A DNA stretch of 64,000 nucleotides from Soonwooa sp032062245 (GTDB taxonomy: Bacteria; Bacteroidota; Bacteroidia; Flavobacteriales; Weeksellaceae), in the NCBI RefSeq assembly GCF_032062245.1, contig NZ_DAMBQF010000004.1:98092-162091 (forward strand), in the 5' to 3' direction. Below, piece after piece: positions 26,834 through 36,137 of the stretch. The position numbers were made by a program, and so were the translations under genes. The first letter of the stretch is position 1. Each line of letters starts with the position of its first letter. The notes under the pieces are model-generated. The model was not told the DNA's origin. It saw only the letters and a list, made by a program, of their open reading frames with translations, and searched no databases.

Positions 26834-28216
26834 TTAAAGTCCAAATTGTTTGACAAACAAATCCGGATAAACACCTAGACTGATAATGGCTAAGATAATA
26901 ACAACCGCAACAATGTTGTAAGTGATGCTTACTTTTTCTGAAGTTTTGAAAGTACTTTCTTTATAGAAAAACATCGCAATGATTAATCGTAAATAATAAG
27001 CGATACTCAATGCAGAACCGAAAACTGCGATTAATACTAAGAATTCGAAACCACCTTTAATTGCTTGGTTGAATAACGAAAACTTAGCCATAAATCCCGC
27101 TGTTAAAGGAATACCCGCCATTGATATCATCGAAACTGCAGCAGCAATTGCCAACAATGGATGTCTTTTTCCTAAACCGTTAAAGGCATTGAAAGAGGTT
27201 TCTCTTTTCACTTTTTCTACCCAGATTAATGCCATGAAAACACCAACCGTAGATAACGAATAAGCGAATAAATAGAATGCTAAGTTGTAAGGTGAAAGGC
27301 TATTCATGCCGAAGAAGATTAGCGTCACATAACCAGCATGAGAAACACTCGAGTAAGCCAACATACGTTTTGCGTTGGTTTGTACCAGTCCCATTACGTT
27401 TGCTAGAAGTAAAGTCACGATTAATAATACGCCAACAATGTTAATCCATTCTCCTACGATTCCTCCAAATGCCATGGTCATTAATTTTAAGAACGCATAG
27501 AAACCTGCAATTTTAACAACTGTTGCCATGAAAGCTGTAATCAATGATGGTGCACCTTGGTATACGTCTGGACTCCACATGTGGAAAGGCGCTAACGAGA
27601 CTTTGAAAGCCATTGCGGATAACATAAGAATTGATCCAACAATTAGCATCATATTCTTAGGATCGTTAATCGCGAACGAACTTATTTGATAAAGATCAAA
27701 ACTACCAGCCGATCCGTAAACTAATGCCACACCGAATAATAAAAACCCTGTTGCAAAAGCTCCCATTAAGAAATACTTCATTGAGGCTTCTGTAGAGCGA
27801 AGGTCAGTTTTGTTACTTCCTGCCATTACATATAATGGGATAGAAAGAATTTCGATACCGATGAATAATGTTACTAAATTTTGATAACCAAAAAGTACAA
27901 TTCCTCCAGATAATGACATCAACATCAAAGCATACAACTCCGACTGGTGGCTTCTATGATTACTAAATGCAAATCCTCCGATAAAGAAAATTAGCAAAGT
28001 CGTTACGATAGATATTTTGGTAAACAAAGCAGCATTAGTACTGTAATCGAACATCGTTTTGTAGGCTGCGAAAAAATCGCAATCTGGAAGATAACTTACA
28101 TATAAAGCTACTAACAATCCTGCAATGCCGATGTATCTTGAATATTTGCCTTGTTCGAAAACACCAGCAAATAATGCTAAAACTGCGGTAATGAATAATA
28201 CTATAAAAACACTCAT
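26834..28216 (-). CDS. nuoN: NADH-quinone oxidoreductase subunit N
   Basis: 460 residues, about 14 membrane helices, antiporter-like proton-channel subunit of complex I. Core segments include LMSLSGGIVLFGYQNLVTLFIGIE and the channel Lys helix AFKVSLAPFHMWSPDVYQGAP, then NAKRMLAYSSVSHAGY. It is the last gene of the operon, 15 bases after nuoM, and is followed by a strong terminator. Confidence 0.95.
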   Translation of the reverse strand: MSVFIVLFITAVLALFAGVFEQGKYSRYIGIAGLLVALYVSYLPDCDFFAAYKTMFDYSTNAALFTKISIVTTLLIFFIGGFAFSNHRSHQSELYALMLMSLSGGIVLFGYQNLVTLFIGIEILSIPLYVMAGSNKTDLRSTEASMKYFLMGAFATGFLLFGVALVYGSAGSFDLYQISSFAINDPKNMMLIVGSILMLSAMAFKVSLAPFHMWSPDVYQGAPSLITAFMATVVKIAGFYAFLKLMTMAFGGIVGEWINIVGVLLIVTLLLANVMGLVQTNAKRMLAYSSVSHAGYVTLIFFGMNSLSPYNLAFYLFAYSLSTVGVFMALIWVEKVKRETSFNAFNGLGKRHPLLAIAAAVSMISMAGIPLTAGFMAKFSLFNQAIKGGFEFLVLIAVFGSALSIAYYLRLIIAMFFYKESTFKTSEKVSITYNIVAVVIILAIISLGVYPDLFVKQFGL

Positions 28217-28231
28217 TTTTTATATATCAAA

Positions 28232-29734
28232 TTAACTTATCATTGATAAGAAGATAAACTTCAACGAACTACCCACCATTTCGATAATAACTTGCGGGAA
28301 AATACCCATAAGAATTACAAAAACAGATAAACTTGCAAGAACTGAAAACTCTGCAGTCGAAAGATCTTTTGCGGTTGATAATAACATGTCATCTGTCTTA
28401 CCAAACATTGCTTTTCCGTACAATCTCAACATGTACACGGCACACAAGATTACTGTTAATCCTGATAAAACTCCCATGATTAGGTTATAATCAAAAACTG
28501 ATTTAAGAAGGATAAATTCTCCGATAAATCCGTTAGTTAATGGCACTGCCATAGAACCAAGTAAGATAATCATGAAAAGAATTGCAAACTTAGGTGCGAT
28601 TTTTGCCAAACCACCCATTTGTCTAATATCTCTTGTTTTAAATCTTTTATAAAGAATATCAGCACAGTAGAATAAACCTACAACATTGATACCGTGTGCA
28701 AATGTCTGTACCAAAGCACCTTCTGCGCCTTCGATAACCAAAGACGCTGCATTAGCAAGTCGCACTGTCAAAATTGCAGAAGCAAAAATCCCTGCAACCA
28801 TCAACCCAACGTGAGAAAGGGAAGAGTAAGCTATAATTCTTTTAGAATCGTTGTTGACAATGGCGATTAATGCACCATAGATAACACCAACAACTGCAAG
28901 AATAACAACAATATCTCCCGAAATTCCGCCAATTGCTAAAGGTGTAATCGGTAATAAATATCTTAAAACTCCATAAGCAGCCATTTTTAGCATGATACCT
29001 GATAACAACATCGAACCTTGTGTCGGCGAATAAGTGTACGTATCGGGTTGCCAAGTATGGAACGGAAATACTGGTAATTTAACTGCAAATGCAAAGAAAA
29101 TAAACCAAAATATAACCGTTTGCTGATTAAGATTAAGCGCTGCATTGTACATGTCTGTTACTGCAAACGACGCCGAATAGTTGTAAATGTAGATGAAACC
29201 AAGTAACATAAATAAAGACCCAACAAAAGTGTAAACAAAGAATTTTGTTGTGAATTTAATACGTTTGTCTTCTTGTCCCCAAACTCCTGCGATTAGCCAT
29301 ATCGGAATCAAAGTTACTTCCCAGAAGATGTAGAATAACAAACCATCCAATGCTGTGAAAACACCAATTAATCCAAATTGCATTAACAAGATTAACGCAT
29401 AGAAATTGTTGTTGTAAGGCTTGTTTTCGTTGTATGAAGAAAGTATGATTAATGGTACTAAAATATTAGTTAGTATCACCAAAAGCATACTCATCCCATC
29501 TATCCCGAAATGAAGTGTACTGTTAATAAACTGAAACCACGGATATTGGATTTCGTATTGTAATCTAGAATCTACCGTTGGTCCAAAATCAAAATTGGAT
29601 AACATGTAGAATGCTAAAAACATTTGTATAAACGCAATTGCCAGCGCAAGATGCTTGCTAGAAGAATTTCTCCATGCAAAAACCAATCCCGAACCTACAA
29701 GAGGTAATAGTAATAGTGTTGCTAAATATGACAT
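28232..29734 (-). CDS. nuoM: NADH-quinone oxidoreductase subunit M
   Basis: 500 residues, antiporter-like membrane subunit pumping protons in complex I. Typical segments: LHFGIDGMSMLLVILTN, LLFYIFWEVTLIPIWL (the conserved channel Glu) and KLPVFPFHTWQPDTYTYSP, plus SKRIIAYSSLSHVG. Starts 2 bases after nuoL and precedes nuoN, the standard order. Confidence 0.95.
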   Translation of the reverse strand: MSYLATLLLLPLVGSGLVFAWRNSSSKHLALAIAFIQMFLAFYMLSNFDFGPTVDSRLQYEIQYPWFQFINSTLHFGIDGMSMLLVILTNILVPLIILSSYNENKPYNNNFYALILLMQFGLIGVFTALDGLLFYIFWEVTLIPIWLIAGVWGQEDKRIKFTTKFFVYTFVGSLFMLLGFIYIYNYSASFAVTDMYNAALNLNQQTVIFWFIFFAFAVKLPVFPFHTWQPDTYTYSPTQGSMLLSGIMLKMAAYGVLRYLLPITPLAIGGISGDIVVILAVVGVIYGALIAIVNNDSKRIIAYSSLSHVGLMVAGIFASAILTVRLANAASLVIEGAEGALVQTFAHGINVVGLFYCADILYKRFKTRDIRQMGGLAKIAPKFAILFMIILLGSMAVPLTNGFIGEFILLKSVFDYNLIMGVLSGLTVILCAVYMLRLYGKAMFGKTDDMLLSTAKDLSTAEFSVLASLSVFVILMGIFPQVIIEMVGSSLKFIFLSMIS

Positions 29735-29736
29735 TA

Positions 29737-31632
29737 CTATTTCAATAAAAAGTTAATAATTAAAATTATTCCGATTGCTAAAGACATGATCAAAACATAG
29801 TTTTCGACCTTACCATTTTGCAATCTCTTGGCTGCTCTACCAGAGTCCGCTGCGCCTAGTCCAATGAAAGTTACAATCGGGTCAAGTACAGATCTATCGA
29901 ACATTGACGCTGCTTTTCCAAGTCCTTCAACTGGTTTTACAACACAAGCTTGATATATTTCGTCGATAAACAACTTCTTTGCAGAAAGTCTTTCCCAACC
30001 AGTATATTCGTCTTCTGGAAGCGCCACTTTCTTTTTGTTAACATAGATATTTTTAACAACGAAGAAGATAACAGCAACCATAATAATGGTTAGCGCTAAC
30101 AAAATCATTTCGATGTTAAACGGAATCTCAGCCGCAGCTTGTGGATATTTGTAAACTTTACTTAACCACGCTGCCAAATTTTGATATTCGCCATGTGCAA
30201 TAAAATGCGGAAGATTGATGAAACCACCAACTACTGAAAGAATCGCTAAAACAACTAATGGAATCGTCATAGAAGCTGGACTTTCGTGGATGTGTTTCTT
30301 TTGTTCTTCAGTTCCACGGAAATCTCCGAAGAAGGTTAAGAACAATAATCTGAACATATAAATAGCTGTCATTGCAGCACTAAATAACGTCAATGCCCAA
30401 AGAAAAGGACTCTTCTCATAAATCGTTACTAAAATTTCGTCTTTAGAAATCATACCTGACAATGGCGGAACACCACAAATTGCCAAAGTACCGATTAAGA
30501 ATGTCCAATAGGTTACTGGTATTTTCTTTCTAAGTCCTCCCATAAAGCGCATATCTTGTTCGCCACTCATGGCGTGGATTACAGATCCTGCACCTAAGAA
30601 TAATAAAGCTTTGAAGAAAGCATGCGTCATAACGTGGAACATTCCAGTTGTGTATGCGCCAGCGCCCAAAGCAATAAACATGAAACCTAACTGCGAAACA
30701 GTCGAGTAGGCCAATACTTTTTTGATATCGTTTTGTCTTAAACCAATGAAAGCTGCAACCAAAGATGTTGCTAAACCGATTAACAAAATAACATTAAGTG
30801 TAGTCGGTGCTAACGTGAATAAGAAATTTGATCTTACTACTAAATAAATACCTGCAGTTACCATCGTTGCAGCGTGGATTAAAGCTGAAACTGGCGTCGG
30901 TCCAGCCATCGCATCTGGCAACCAAGTAAAAAGCGGAAGCTGAGCAGATTTACCAACAGCCCCAACGAATAAACATATTGTGATGAAGATAATCGCATTG
31001 CCGTCCAATTCAAAAACTGTTGAATTTTCTGCAACGCTCATGAAGTCAATCGCGTTAAGATGATGTGCTAAAGCAAAAATACCTAACAACAATCCTAAGT
31101 CACCAATACGGTTCATGATAAAGGCTTTACGAGCTGCTTTACCATATTCAACATTGTCGTACCAGAAGCCAATCAATAAGTAAGAACAAAGTCCTACACC
31201 TTCCCATCCGATGAATAGGATAAGATAATTGCTTCCCAATACCAACAATAACATCGAGAAGATGAAAAGATTTAGGTATGTAAAAAACTTATAAAAACCT
31301 TTGTCATGGCTCATATAGCCAATAGAATAAAGGTGAATTAACGACCCGATTCCTGTAATAATCATCACCATCATAATTGATAGTTGATCAACTTGGAACC
31401 CGAAGTTAACCTGCATCCCATTAACTGTGAACCACTCAAATGCTTTTACAATAACAGGTGCGCTGTCTTTCGACATTCCCATAAAAATGCTAACAGCAAT
31501 AAGGAAAGATCCAAAAACAACCAAAGTTGCTAATCCACCAACAAGAGCTTTAGGAAGATTCTTTCCAAACAAACCATTGATGAGGAAACCTGCTAATGGT
31601 AAAAGAATAATTGCGTAAACTAAATTTTCCAT
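29737..31632 (-). CDS. nuoL: NADH-quinone oxidoreductase subunit L
   Basis: 631 residues, the distal antiporter-like subunit with the long lateral helix at the C-terminus. Signatures: FGFQVDQLSIMMVMIITG, ILFIGWEGVGLCSYLLIGFW, QLPLFTWLPDAMAGPTPVSA and IKKVLAYSTVSQLGFM. Length and C-terminal extension fit the family. It is 6 bases downstream of nuoK. Confidence 0.96.
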   Translation of the reverse strand: MENLVYAIILLPLAGFLINGLFGKNLPKALVGGLATLVVFGSFLIAVSIFMGMSKDSAPVIVKAFEWFTVNGMQVNFGFQVDQLSIMMVMIITGIGSLIHLYSIGYMSHDKGFYKFFTYLNLFIFSMLLLVLGSNYLILFIGWEGVGLCSYLLIGFWYDNVEYGKAARKAFIMNRIGDLGLLLGIFALAHHLNAIDFMSVAENSTVFELDGNAIIFITICLFVGAVGKSAQLPLFTWLPDAMAGPTPVSALIHAATMVTAGIYLVVRSNFLFTLAPTTLNVILLIGLATSLVAAFIGLRQNDIKKVLAYSTVSQLGFMFIALGAGAYTTGMFHVMTHAFFKALLFLGAGSVIHAMSGEQDMRFMGGLRKKIPVTYWTFLIGTLAICGVPPLSGMISKDEILVTIYEKSPFLWALTLFSAAMTAIYMFRLLFLTFFGDFRGTEEQKKHIHESPASMTIPLVVLAILSVVGGFINLPHFIAHGEYQNLAAWLSKVYKYPQAAAEIPFNIEMILLALTIIMVAVIFFVVKNIYVNKKKVALPEDEYTGWERLSAKKLFIDEIYQACVVKPVEGLGKAASMFDRSVLDPIVTFIGLGAADSGRAAKRLQNGKVENYVLIMSLAIGIILIINFLLK

Positions 31633-31638
31633 TCCTAA

Positions 31639-31968
31639 TTATCCTCTTAATTTATTAAATATACTTACGTCTACAGATTTAGTATTTCTGTACATCATAG
31701 CGATAATTGCAAGTCCAACTGCTACTTCGGCAGCTGCTACAACCATGATAAAGAATACTAATAATTGTCCATGCGCATCACCTTTGTATGCAGAAAAAGC
31801 TGCTAACAAAAGATTGACCGAGTTAAGCATTAACTCCACACAACCCAAAATGATAATCGCATTTTTACGAATTAGAACGCCCAAAACGCCTAAACAAAAC
31901 AAAATGGTACTTAGAATAATAAAATACTCCTTAGGTACAGATTGTATAAAACTGTTAACTTCTCCCAT
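31639..31968 (-). CDS. nuoK: NADH-quinone oxidoreductase subunit K
   Basis: 109 residues, three membrane helices, MrpC-like. GVLIRKNAIIILGCVELMLNSVNLLL carries the conserved helix-2 Glu essential for proton coupling; VVAAAEVAVGLAII has the second Glu. It begins 2 bases after the nuoJ stop. Confidence 0.95.
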   Translation of the reverse strand: MGEVNSFIQSVPKEYFIILSTILFCLGVLGVLIRKNAIIILGCVELMLNSVNLLLAAFSAYKGDAHGQLLVFFIMVVAAAEVAVGLAIIAMMYRNTKSVDVSIFNKLRG

Positions 31969-31970
31969 TT

Positions 31971-32468
31971 TTATATTTCTTTTTTACCAATTAATACCGC
32001 ACTAACAATACCTGCAAATATCAGGACTGATGCTAGCTCGAACGGTAAAACATATTCGTTAAATAATAGTCTTCCTAAGTTTTTTGTCAATCCAACGCCT
32101 CTGTCCACTGTTGCCGCTGCTGTGGTGTTACCAGTAAGACCTTTGTAAGCGCCTAACATCCCAATAAACAAAATACAAACCGTGAAAATCCCAATGAATT
32201 TTGGAAGGTTTTTCTTTTTACTTTCGTCTTTCGCATTAAGGTTTAACATCATTAATACGTAAAGGAAAAGCACCATAATAGCTCCAGCGTAAACAATGAT
32301 TTGTACAATTCCTAAAAACTGAGCATTAAGAAGAATATACATCGCAGCAATACTGAAAAATGTTACGATAAGAGACAAAACACTGTATAATGGATTTCTT
32401 GCAAATACAAAATACACAGCACTAAGAATTGCAATAAAAGCAACTGTGAAAAATAATATCTGATCCAT
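31971..32468 (-). CDS. nuoJ: NADH-quinone oxidoreductase subunit J
   Basis: 165 residues, five membrane helices. Typical start FFTVAFIAILSAVYFVFARNPLYSVLSLI and QIIVYAGAIMVLFLYVLMMLN (pi-bulge helix 3). It links the quinone module to the pump module. Begins 2 bases after nuoI. Confidence 0.94.
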   Translation of the reverse strand: MDQILFFTVAFIAILSAVYFVFARNPLYSVLSLIVTFFSIAAMYILLNAQFLGIVQIIVYAGAIMVLFLYVLMMLNLNAKDESKKKNLPKFIGIFTVCILFIGMLGAYKGLTGNTTAAATVDRGVGLTKNLGRLLFNEYVLPFELASVLIFAGIVSAVLIGKKEI

Positions 32469-32470
32469 TC

Positions 32471-33010
32471 TTAATAAGTTTTCTTTTGACGTTCACTAAT
32501 ATCGATACGTTGTTCGATTTTCTCAACTAACTTGTCTTTACCATAGACAAAATTTTGTCTTATCATTTCAACATCTACAAGACGATCTGTAAGGAAGATG
32601 GCTTGCTTTGGACAAGCTTCCTCGCACATACCACAGAAGATACAACGTAGCATATCGATTTCGTAGATTTCGGCGTATTTTTCTTCTCTATAAAGATGTT
32701 TTTCGTCTTTAGTACGTTCTGCCGCTGTCATTGTAATCGCTTCTGCGGGACAAGCTACAGCACACAATCCACAAGCAGTACAACGCTCTCTACCTTCGTC
32801 ATCACGTTTTAACACATGTTGTCCACGCCAGATAATAGCGCGAGGTCTTTGCTCTTCAGGATATTGTACGGATGGTACGCCTTTAACAAGATTTCGTACA
32901 GCATGTTTCAAAGTAATCCCCATACCTTGTGCAATTGCAGGCAAGTACAGTTTTTCCTTCAAACTCATTTTCTTGTTAGAAACAACTTTTGATCTGTTTG
33001 TTAGTTTCAT
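32471..33010 (-). CDS. nuoI: NADH-quinone oxidoreductase subunit I (2x 4Fe-4S)
   Basis: 179 residues with two complete 4Fe-4S sites: CTACGLCAVACPAEAI and CIFCGMCEEACPKQAI. They carry electrons to the N2 cluster of NuoB. The N-terminus (SLKEKLYLPAIAQGMGITLKH) is the membrane-associated helix. Upstream is an 89-base spacer holding heptamer repeats rather than the tight junctions of the downstream genes. Confidence 0.95.
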   Translation of the reverse strand: MKLTNRSKVVSNKKMSLKEKLYLPAIAQGMGITLKHAVRNLVKGVPSVQYPEEQRPRAIIWRGQHVLKRDDEGRERCTACGLCAVACPAEAITMTAAERTKDEKHLYREEKYAEIYEIDMLRCIFCGMCEEACPKQAIFLTDRLVDVEMIRQNFVYGKDKLVEKIEQRIDISERQKKTY

Positions 33011-33019
33011 TTAATTATA

Positions 33020-33092
33020 GATATTAGATGTTAGACGTTAGATGTTAAAAGATAAATTCTATCTGATAGCACATCTTACATCATCATATTAT
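33020..33092. repeat. Inverted heptamer arrays in the nuoI-nuoH spacer
   Basis: Four tandem copies of the 7-bp unit GAYRTTA at 33020-33047. A decayed reverse-complement array (ACATCTT, ACATCAT, then CATATTA) follows at 33071-33092. Together they fill almost the whole spacer. Confidence 0.65.
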
Positions 33093-33099
33093 CACTTTT

Positions 33100-34164
33100 T
33101 TAATGTCCGAATAACAAGATTAATGCGCCTGTTATTAATAGATTAACCAATGCTAATGGAATTAAAGTTTTCCATCCTAAATGCATCAATTGATCGTATC
33201 GAAATCTCGGTAACGTCCATCTTATCCACATAAATAAGATAATACCGAATATTGTTTTACTTAAAAATGCTACAACACTCAAGATACCAGCAACGTTTTC
33301 GCCCCAGTTCTGAGTAACCCAATCTATTCCTGGATAGTTGAAACCCCCAAAGAATAAAACGGTAATTAAAGCATTAGAAATAAACATGTTAACATATTCT
33401 CCAAACATGAATAATCCTAACTTCATCGAAGAATATTCTGTTGAGTAACCTGTTACAAGTTCAGACTCACATTCTGGTAAGTCGAATGGGTGACGGTTGG
33501 TTTCTGCCAAAGCTGCAATTAAGAAAATAATAAATGCAACGGGTTGGTAGAAGATGTTCCAGTTCATCCCAGAAATTTCAGGAATTATGCCCCAAAGCTT
33601 ACCATGCGTTTGAGATTCAGTAATAACTTTTAAATCTAAAGAACCAGCCATCATAATGATTGCAAGCAACGAAAGTCCCATCGCCAATTCGTAAGAAATC
33701 ATTTGTGAAGACGCTCTAACCGCACTTATCAAAGAGTACTTGTTGTTAGAAGCCCAACCTCCAATCATGATTCCGTACACACCGATTGATACCATCCCGA
33801 TAAGATAAAGTACACCAACATCCACGTTAGCAACTTGAAGGTCAAAAGACTGTCCACCAATGTTAAGGCTTTTTCCCCAAGGGATAACCGCACCTGTAAT
33901 TAATGAAATAAACATCACCAAGGCAGGTCCAATTACGAATAGGAATTTTTCGGCATTCGCAGGTGTAAAGTCTTCTTTGAAGAAGAATTTTCCACCATCT
34001 GCCAAAGGTTGTAAAAGTCCAAAAGGTCCCGCACGGTTAGGTCCAATACGGTCTTGCATAATTGCTGCCACTTTACGTTCTGCCCAAGTCGAGTAGGCTG
34101 CTACCGTAAGTGCTAGCAAGAATAAAGCTAAGACTAATATTAGTTTAAAAGTTAATAGTTCCAT
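33100..34164 (-). CDS. nuoH: NADH-quinone oxidoreductase subunit H
   Basis: 354 residues, eight or nine helices; forms part of the quinone tunnel. AYSTWAERKVAAIMQDRIGPNRAG is the invariant N-terminal loop, and NRHPFDLPECESELVTGYSTEYSSM is the conserved acidic loop facing the quinone site. Flanked on both sides by spacers with repeat arrays. Confidence 0.96.
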   Translation of the reverse strand: MELLTFKLILVLALFLLALTVAAYSTWAERKVAAIMQDRIGPNRAGPFGLLQPLADGGKFFFKEDFTPANAEKFLFVIGPALVMFISLITGAVIPWGKSLNIGGQSFDLQVANVDVGVLYLIGMVSIGVYGIMIGGWASNNKYSLISAVRASSQMISYELAMGLSLLAIIMMAGSLDLKVITESQTHGKLWGIIPEISGMNWNIFYQPVAFIIFLIAALAETNRHPFDLPECESELVTGYSTEYSSMKLGLFMFGEYVNMFISNALITVLFFGGFNYPGIDWVTQNWGENVAGILSVVAFLSKTIFGIILFMWIRWTLPRFRYDQLMHLGWKTLIPLALVNLLITGALILLFGH

Positions 34165-34170
34165 ATTTTT

Positions 34171-34239
34171 GATTTGAAATTTGAAATTCGATTCAGAATA
34201 AAATCCTTCGGCAAACTCTCAAATTATCTAATTTTCAAA
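34171..34239. repeat. Inverted short-period arrays in the nuoH-nuoG spacer
   Basis: Three 7-bp units of the type RATTYGA at 34171-34191. The reverse-complement word returns as TCAAATTA / TCTAATTT / TCAAATTA at 34219-34242 with an 8-bp period, running into the nuoG stop codon. Confidence 0.55.
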
Positions 34240-35256
34240 TTAATTATTGTTCTCGATTTTCTCCTCGTCTTTTTTAGCAATTTCTTTAGCGTCAGGATTA
34301 TCCAATTGTCTGTAATAATCTTGTGGCTTTTCGTAATGGTTAAGAGAGATAACAGAATGTCTGTCGATATGTCTAGGACCTTCGATGCTCCAATATTTAG
34401 GATCTTTTCTTTCGAAACGACATTCGTTACAGATCCAATCTTGCACTTCGTCGTACTGATCTTTTCTAGCAGTTACACGTACAATCTCGTCACCTTTCAT
34501 CCACAACACTGCTTTACCACTGCATTTTTCGCACTTACAAGTTGCGTTAACAGGTTTAGTAAACCAAACTCTACTTGCAAAACGCGCCGTTCTGTCTGTT
34601 AAAGCGCCTACTGGACAAACATCGATAACGTTTCCGATAAAGTCATTGTCCAAAGCTTTGTTAAGATAAGTCGAAATCTCAGCATGATCTCCTCTGAACA
34701 AAATACCGTGCTCGCGCTTTTCAGTCAACTGATTAGCTGCCAAGACACATCTTGCACAAAGGATACAACGGTTCATATTTAATTTAATATAAGGACCGAT
34801 ATCATCAGCATCATAAGTATTTCTTTCGAACTCCGTTCTAGTGCCTTCAACGCCGTGCTCGTAACCCAAATCCTGAAGATGACATTCTCCAGCTTGGTCA
34901 CAAATAGGGCAGTCCAAAGGGTGATTGATTAATAAAAATTCGGTTACCGCTTTGCGACCTTCTTGTGCTTTTTCCGAAGTTAAATTTTTAACTTCCATAC
35001 CGTCCATAACAGCAGTTCTACAACTAGCGACCAATTTTGGCATTGGACGAGGATCAGCTTCAGAACCTTTTGACACTTCTACCAAACATGTTCTGCAACG
35101 GCCACCACTGGTTTCCAACTTGCTATAGTAACACATCGCAGGCGGAACAGATTTGCCTCCGATTTGTCTAGCAGCTTCCAAAATAGAAGTACCTGGCAAA
35201 ACTTCGGTTGTTTGTCCGTCGATGGTTACTTTGAATTTTTTAATTTCTTCGCTCAT
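34240..35256 (-). CDS. nuoG: Short NuoG-like subunit (2Fe-2S/4Fe-4S domain only)
   Basis: 338 residues, against about 700-900 for canonical NuoG. It keeps the 2Fe-2S ferredoxin domain (CYYSKLETSGGRCRTCLVEV), the His/Cys cluster HPLDCPICDQAGECHLQD and the 4Fe-4S pair CILCARCV / CPVGALTD, then a cysteine-rich tail (CKCEKC, CNEC). The molybdopterin-oxidoreductase-like C-terminal domain is absent. This short form is what I recall from flavobacteria. It passes electrons from NuoF to NuoI. Confidence 0.92.
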   Translation of the reverse strand: MSEEIKKFKVTIDGQTTEVLPGTSILEAARQIGGKSVPPAMCYYSKLETSGGRCRTCLVEVSKGSEADPRPMPKLVASCRTAVMDGMEVKNLTSEKAQEGRKAVTEFLLINHPLDCPICDQAGECHLQDLGYEHGVEGTRTEFERNTYDADDIGPYIKLNMNRCILCARCVLAANQLTEKREHGILFRGDHAEISTYLNKALDNDFIGNVIDVCPVGALTDRTARFASRVWFTKPVNATCKCEKCSGKAVLWMKGDEIVRVTARKDQYDEVQDWICNECRFERKDPKYWSIEGPRHIDRHSVISLNHYEKPQDYYRQLDNPDAKEIAKKDEEKIENNN

Positions 35257-35296
35257 TATCTTATTGTTATAAGCTTATCATTAAGGCAAAAGCCTG

Positions 35297-36136
35297 TTAA
35301 TTTTTCTTTTTTAAACCGAAAATATATCCGATTCCTAAATTAGCCTGCGCAAACATAAAATCTTGCGACGCTTTATCAGACTTATTATTTAATGTCGTTT
35401 TGATATCTGGCATATTGATGTAACCAATTTTACCTTCTAATCTCAACATAATATGATTTGCAAAAATAGCATTGAAACTCGCTCTCGCATCAGCTCCAAA
35501 TCCCGCTAAATGAAATCTGTCGCTTCTTTCGTTTCCAAATAATTTAACATTACTTTTCGGAAACAGAGCGCCAACACCAGCTCCGTAAGCAAATTCTACA
35601 TCGAATCCTTTTTTGTTAAGGATATTTTGGTATTTTTCAACACCAACGTTGATGTAGTTAAGTCCATCGGTATGTTCGAAAGTTAAAAACTGCTCATTCG
35701 TAAGATTAACAGCCGAACCTGACTGGATCATATTGGCATAAGTCGGATCCGAAATGTGACCTTCGAAGCCAACAGTTTGGTTTTGATCCATCACATATTT
35801 CATGTGGTCAAGACCTAAAACAACTGCAACATTATCTTTTACAAAATATCCAATTCTAGCATTAGTCTGTGGAATTGTCCAACTGTCTGGCGCAAAATAA
35901 TCTTTAAAAGTAAATGGTGTAATTCTATCATGAGCGCTTACACTTTTCAATGTAAAATCATAACCATTTCCTTTAAAATGAATATCTGAGTCACTATAAG
36001 CTGCAGTATTCCAACCCCAGAATAAAAATATTTTTCCTTTTTTAGTTAAAGAACTATGCTCTTGGGAAGTTTGCGATTGTGCAAAACCTAAAGTTGTTGA
36101 CAAGGCACAAAGTCCAGCTACAATTAATTTTTTCAT
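35297..36136 (-). CDS. Secreted/outer-membrane beta-barrel-like protein inside the nuo operon
   Basis: About 279 residues from the ATG directly after nuoF. Signal peptide MKKLIVAGLCALSTTLGFAQ, then many amphipathic beta-strands with aromatic ends (e.g. YFVKDNVAVVLGLDHMKYVM) and a final ANLGIGYIFGLKKKN that looks like a barrel closing strand. No complex I family matches. It is co-directional and gapless with nuoF (1 base), so it must be co-transcribed with complex I genes. Function unknown. Confidence 0.75.
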   Translation of the reverse strand: MKKLIVAGLCALSTTLGFAQSQTSQEHSSLTKKGKIFLFWGWNTAAYSDSDIHFKGNGYDFTLKSVSAHDRITPFTFKDYFAPDSWTIPQTNARIGYFVKDNVAVVLGLDHMKYVMDQNQTVGFEGHISDPTYANMIQSGSAVNLTNEQFLTFEHTDGLNYINVGVEKYQNILNKKGFDVEFAYGAGVGALFPKSNVKLFGNERSDRFHLAGFGADARASFNAIFANHIMLRLEGKIGYINMPDIKTTLNNKSDKASQDFMFAQANLGIGYIFGLKKKN

Positions 36137-36137
36137 T

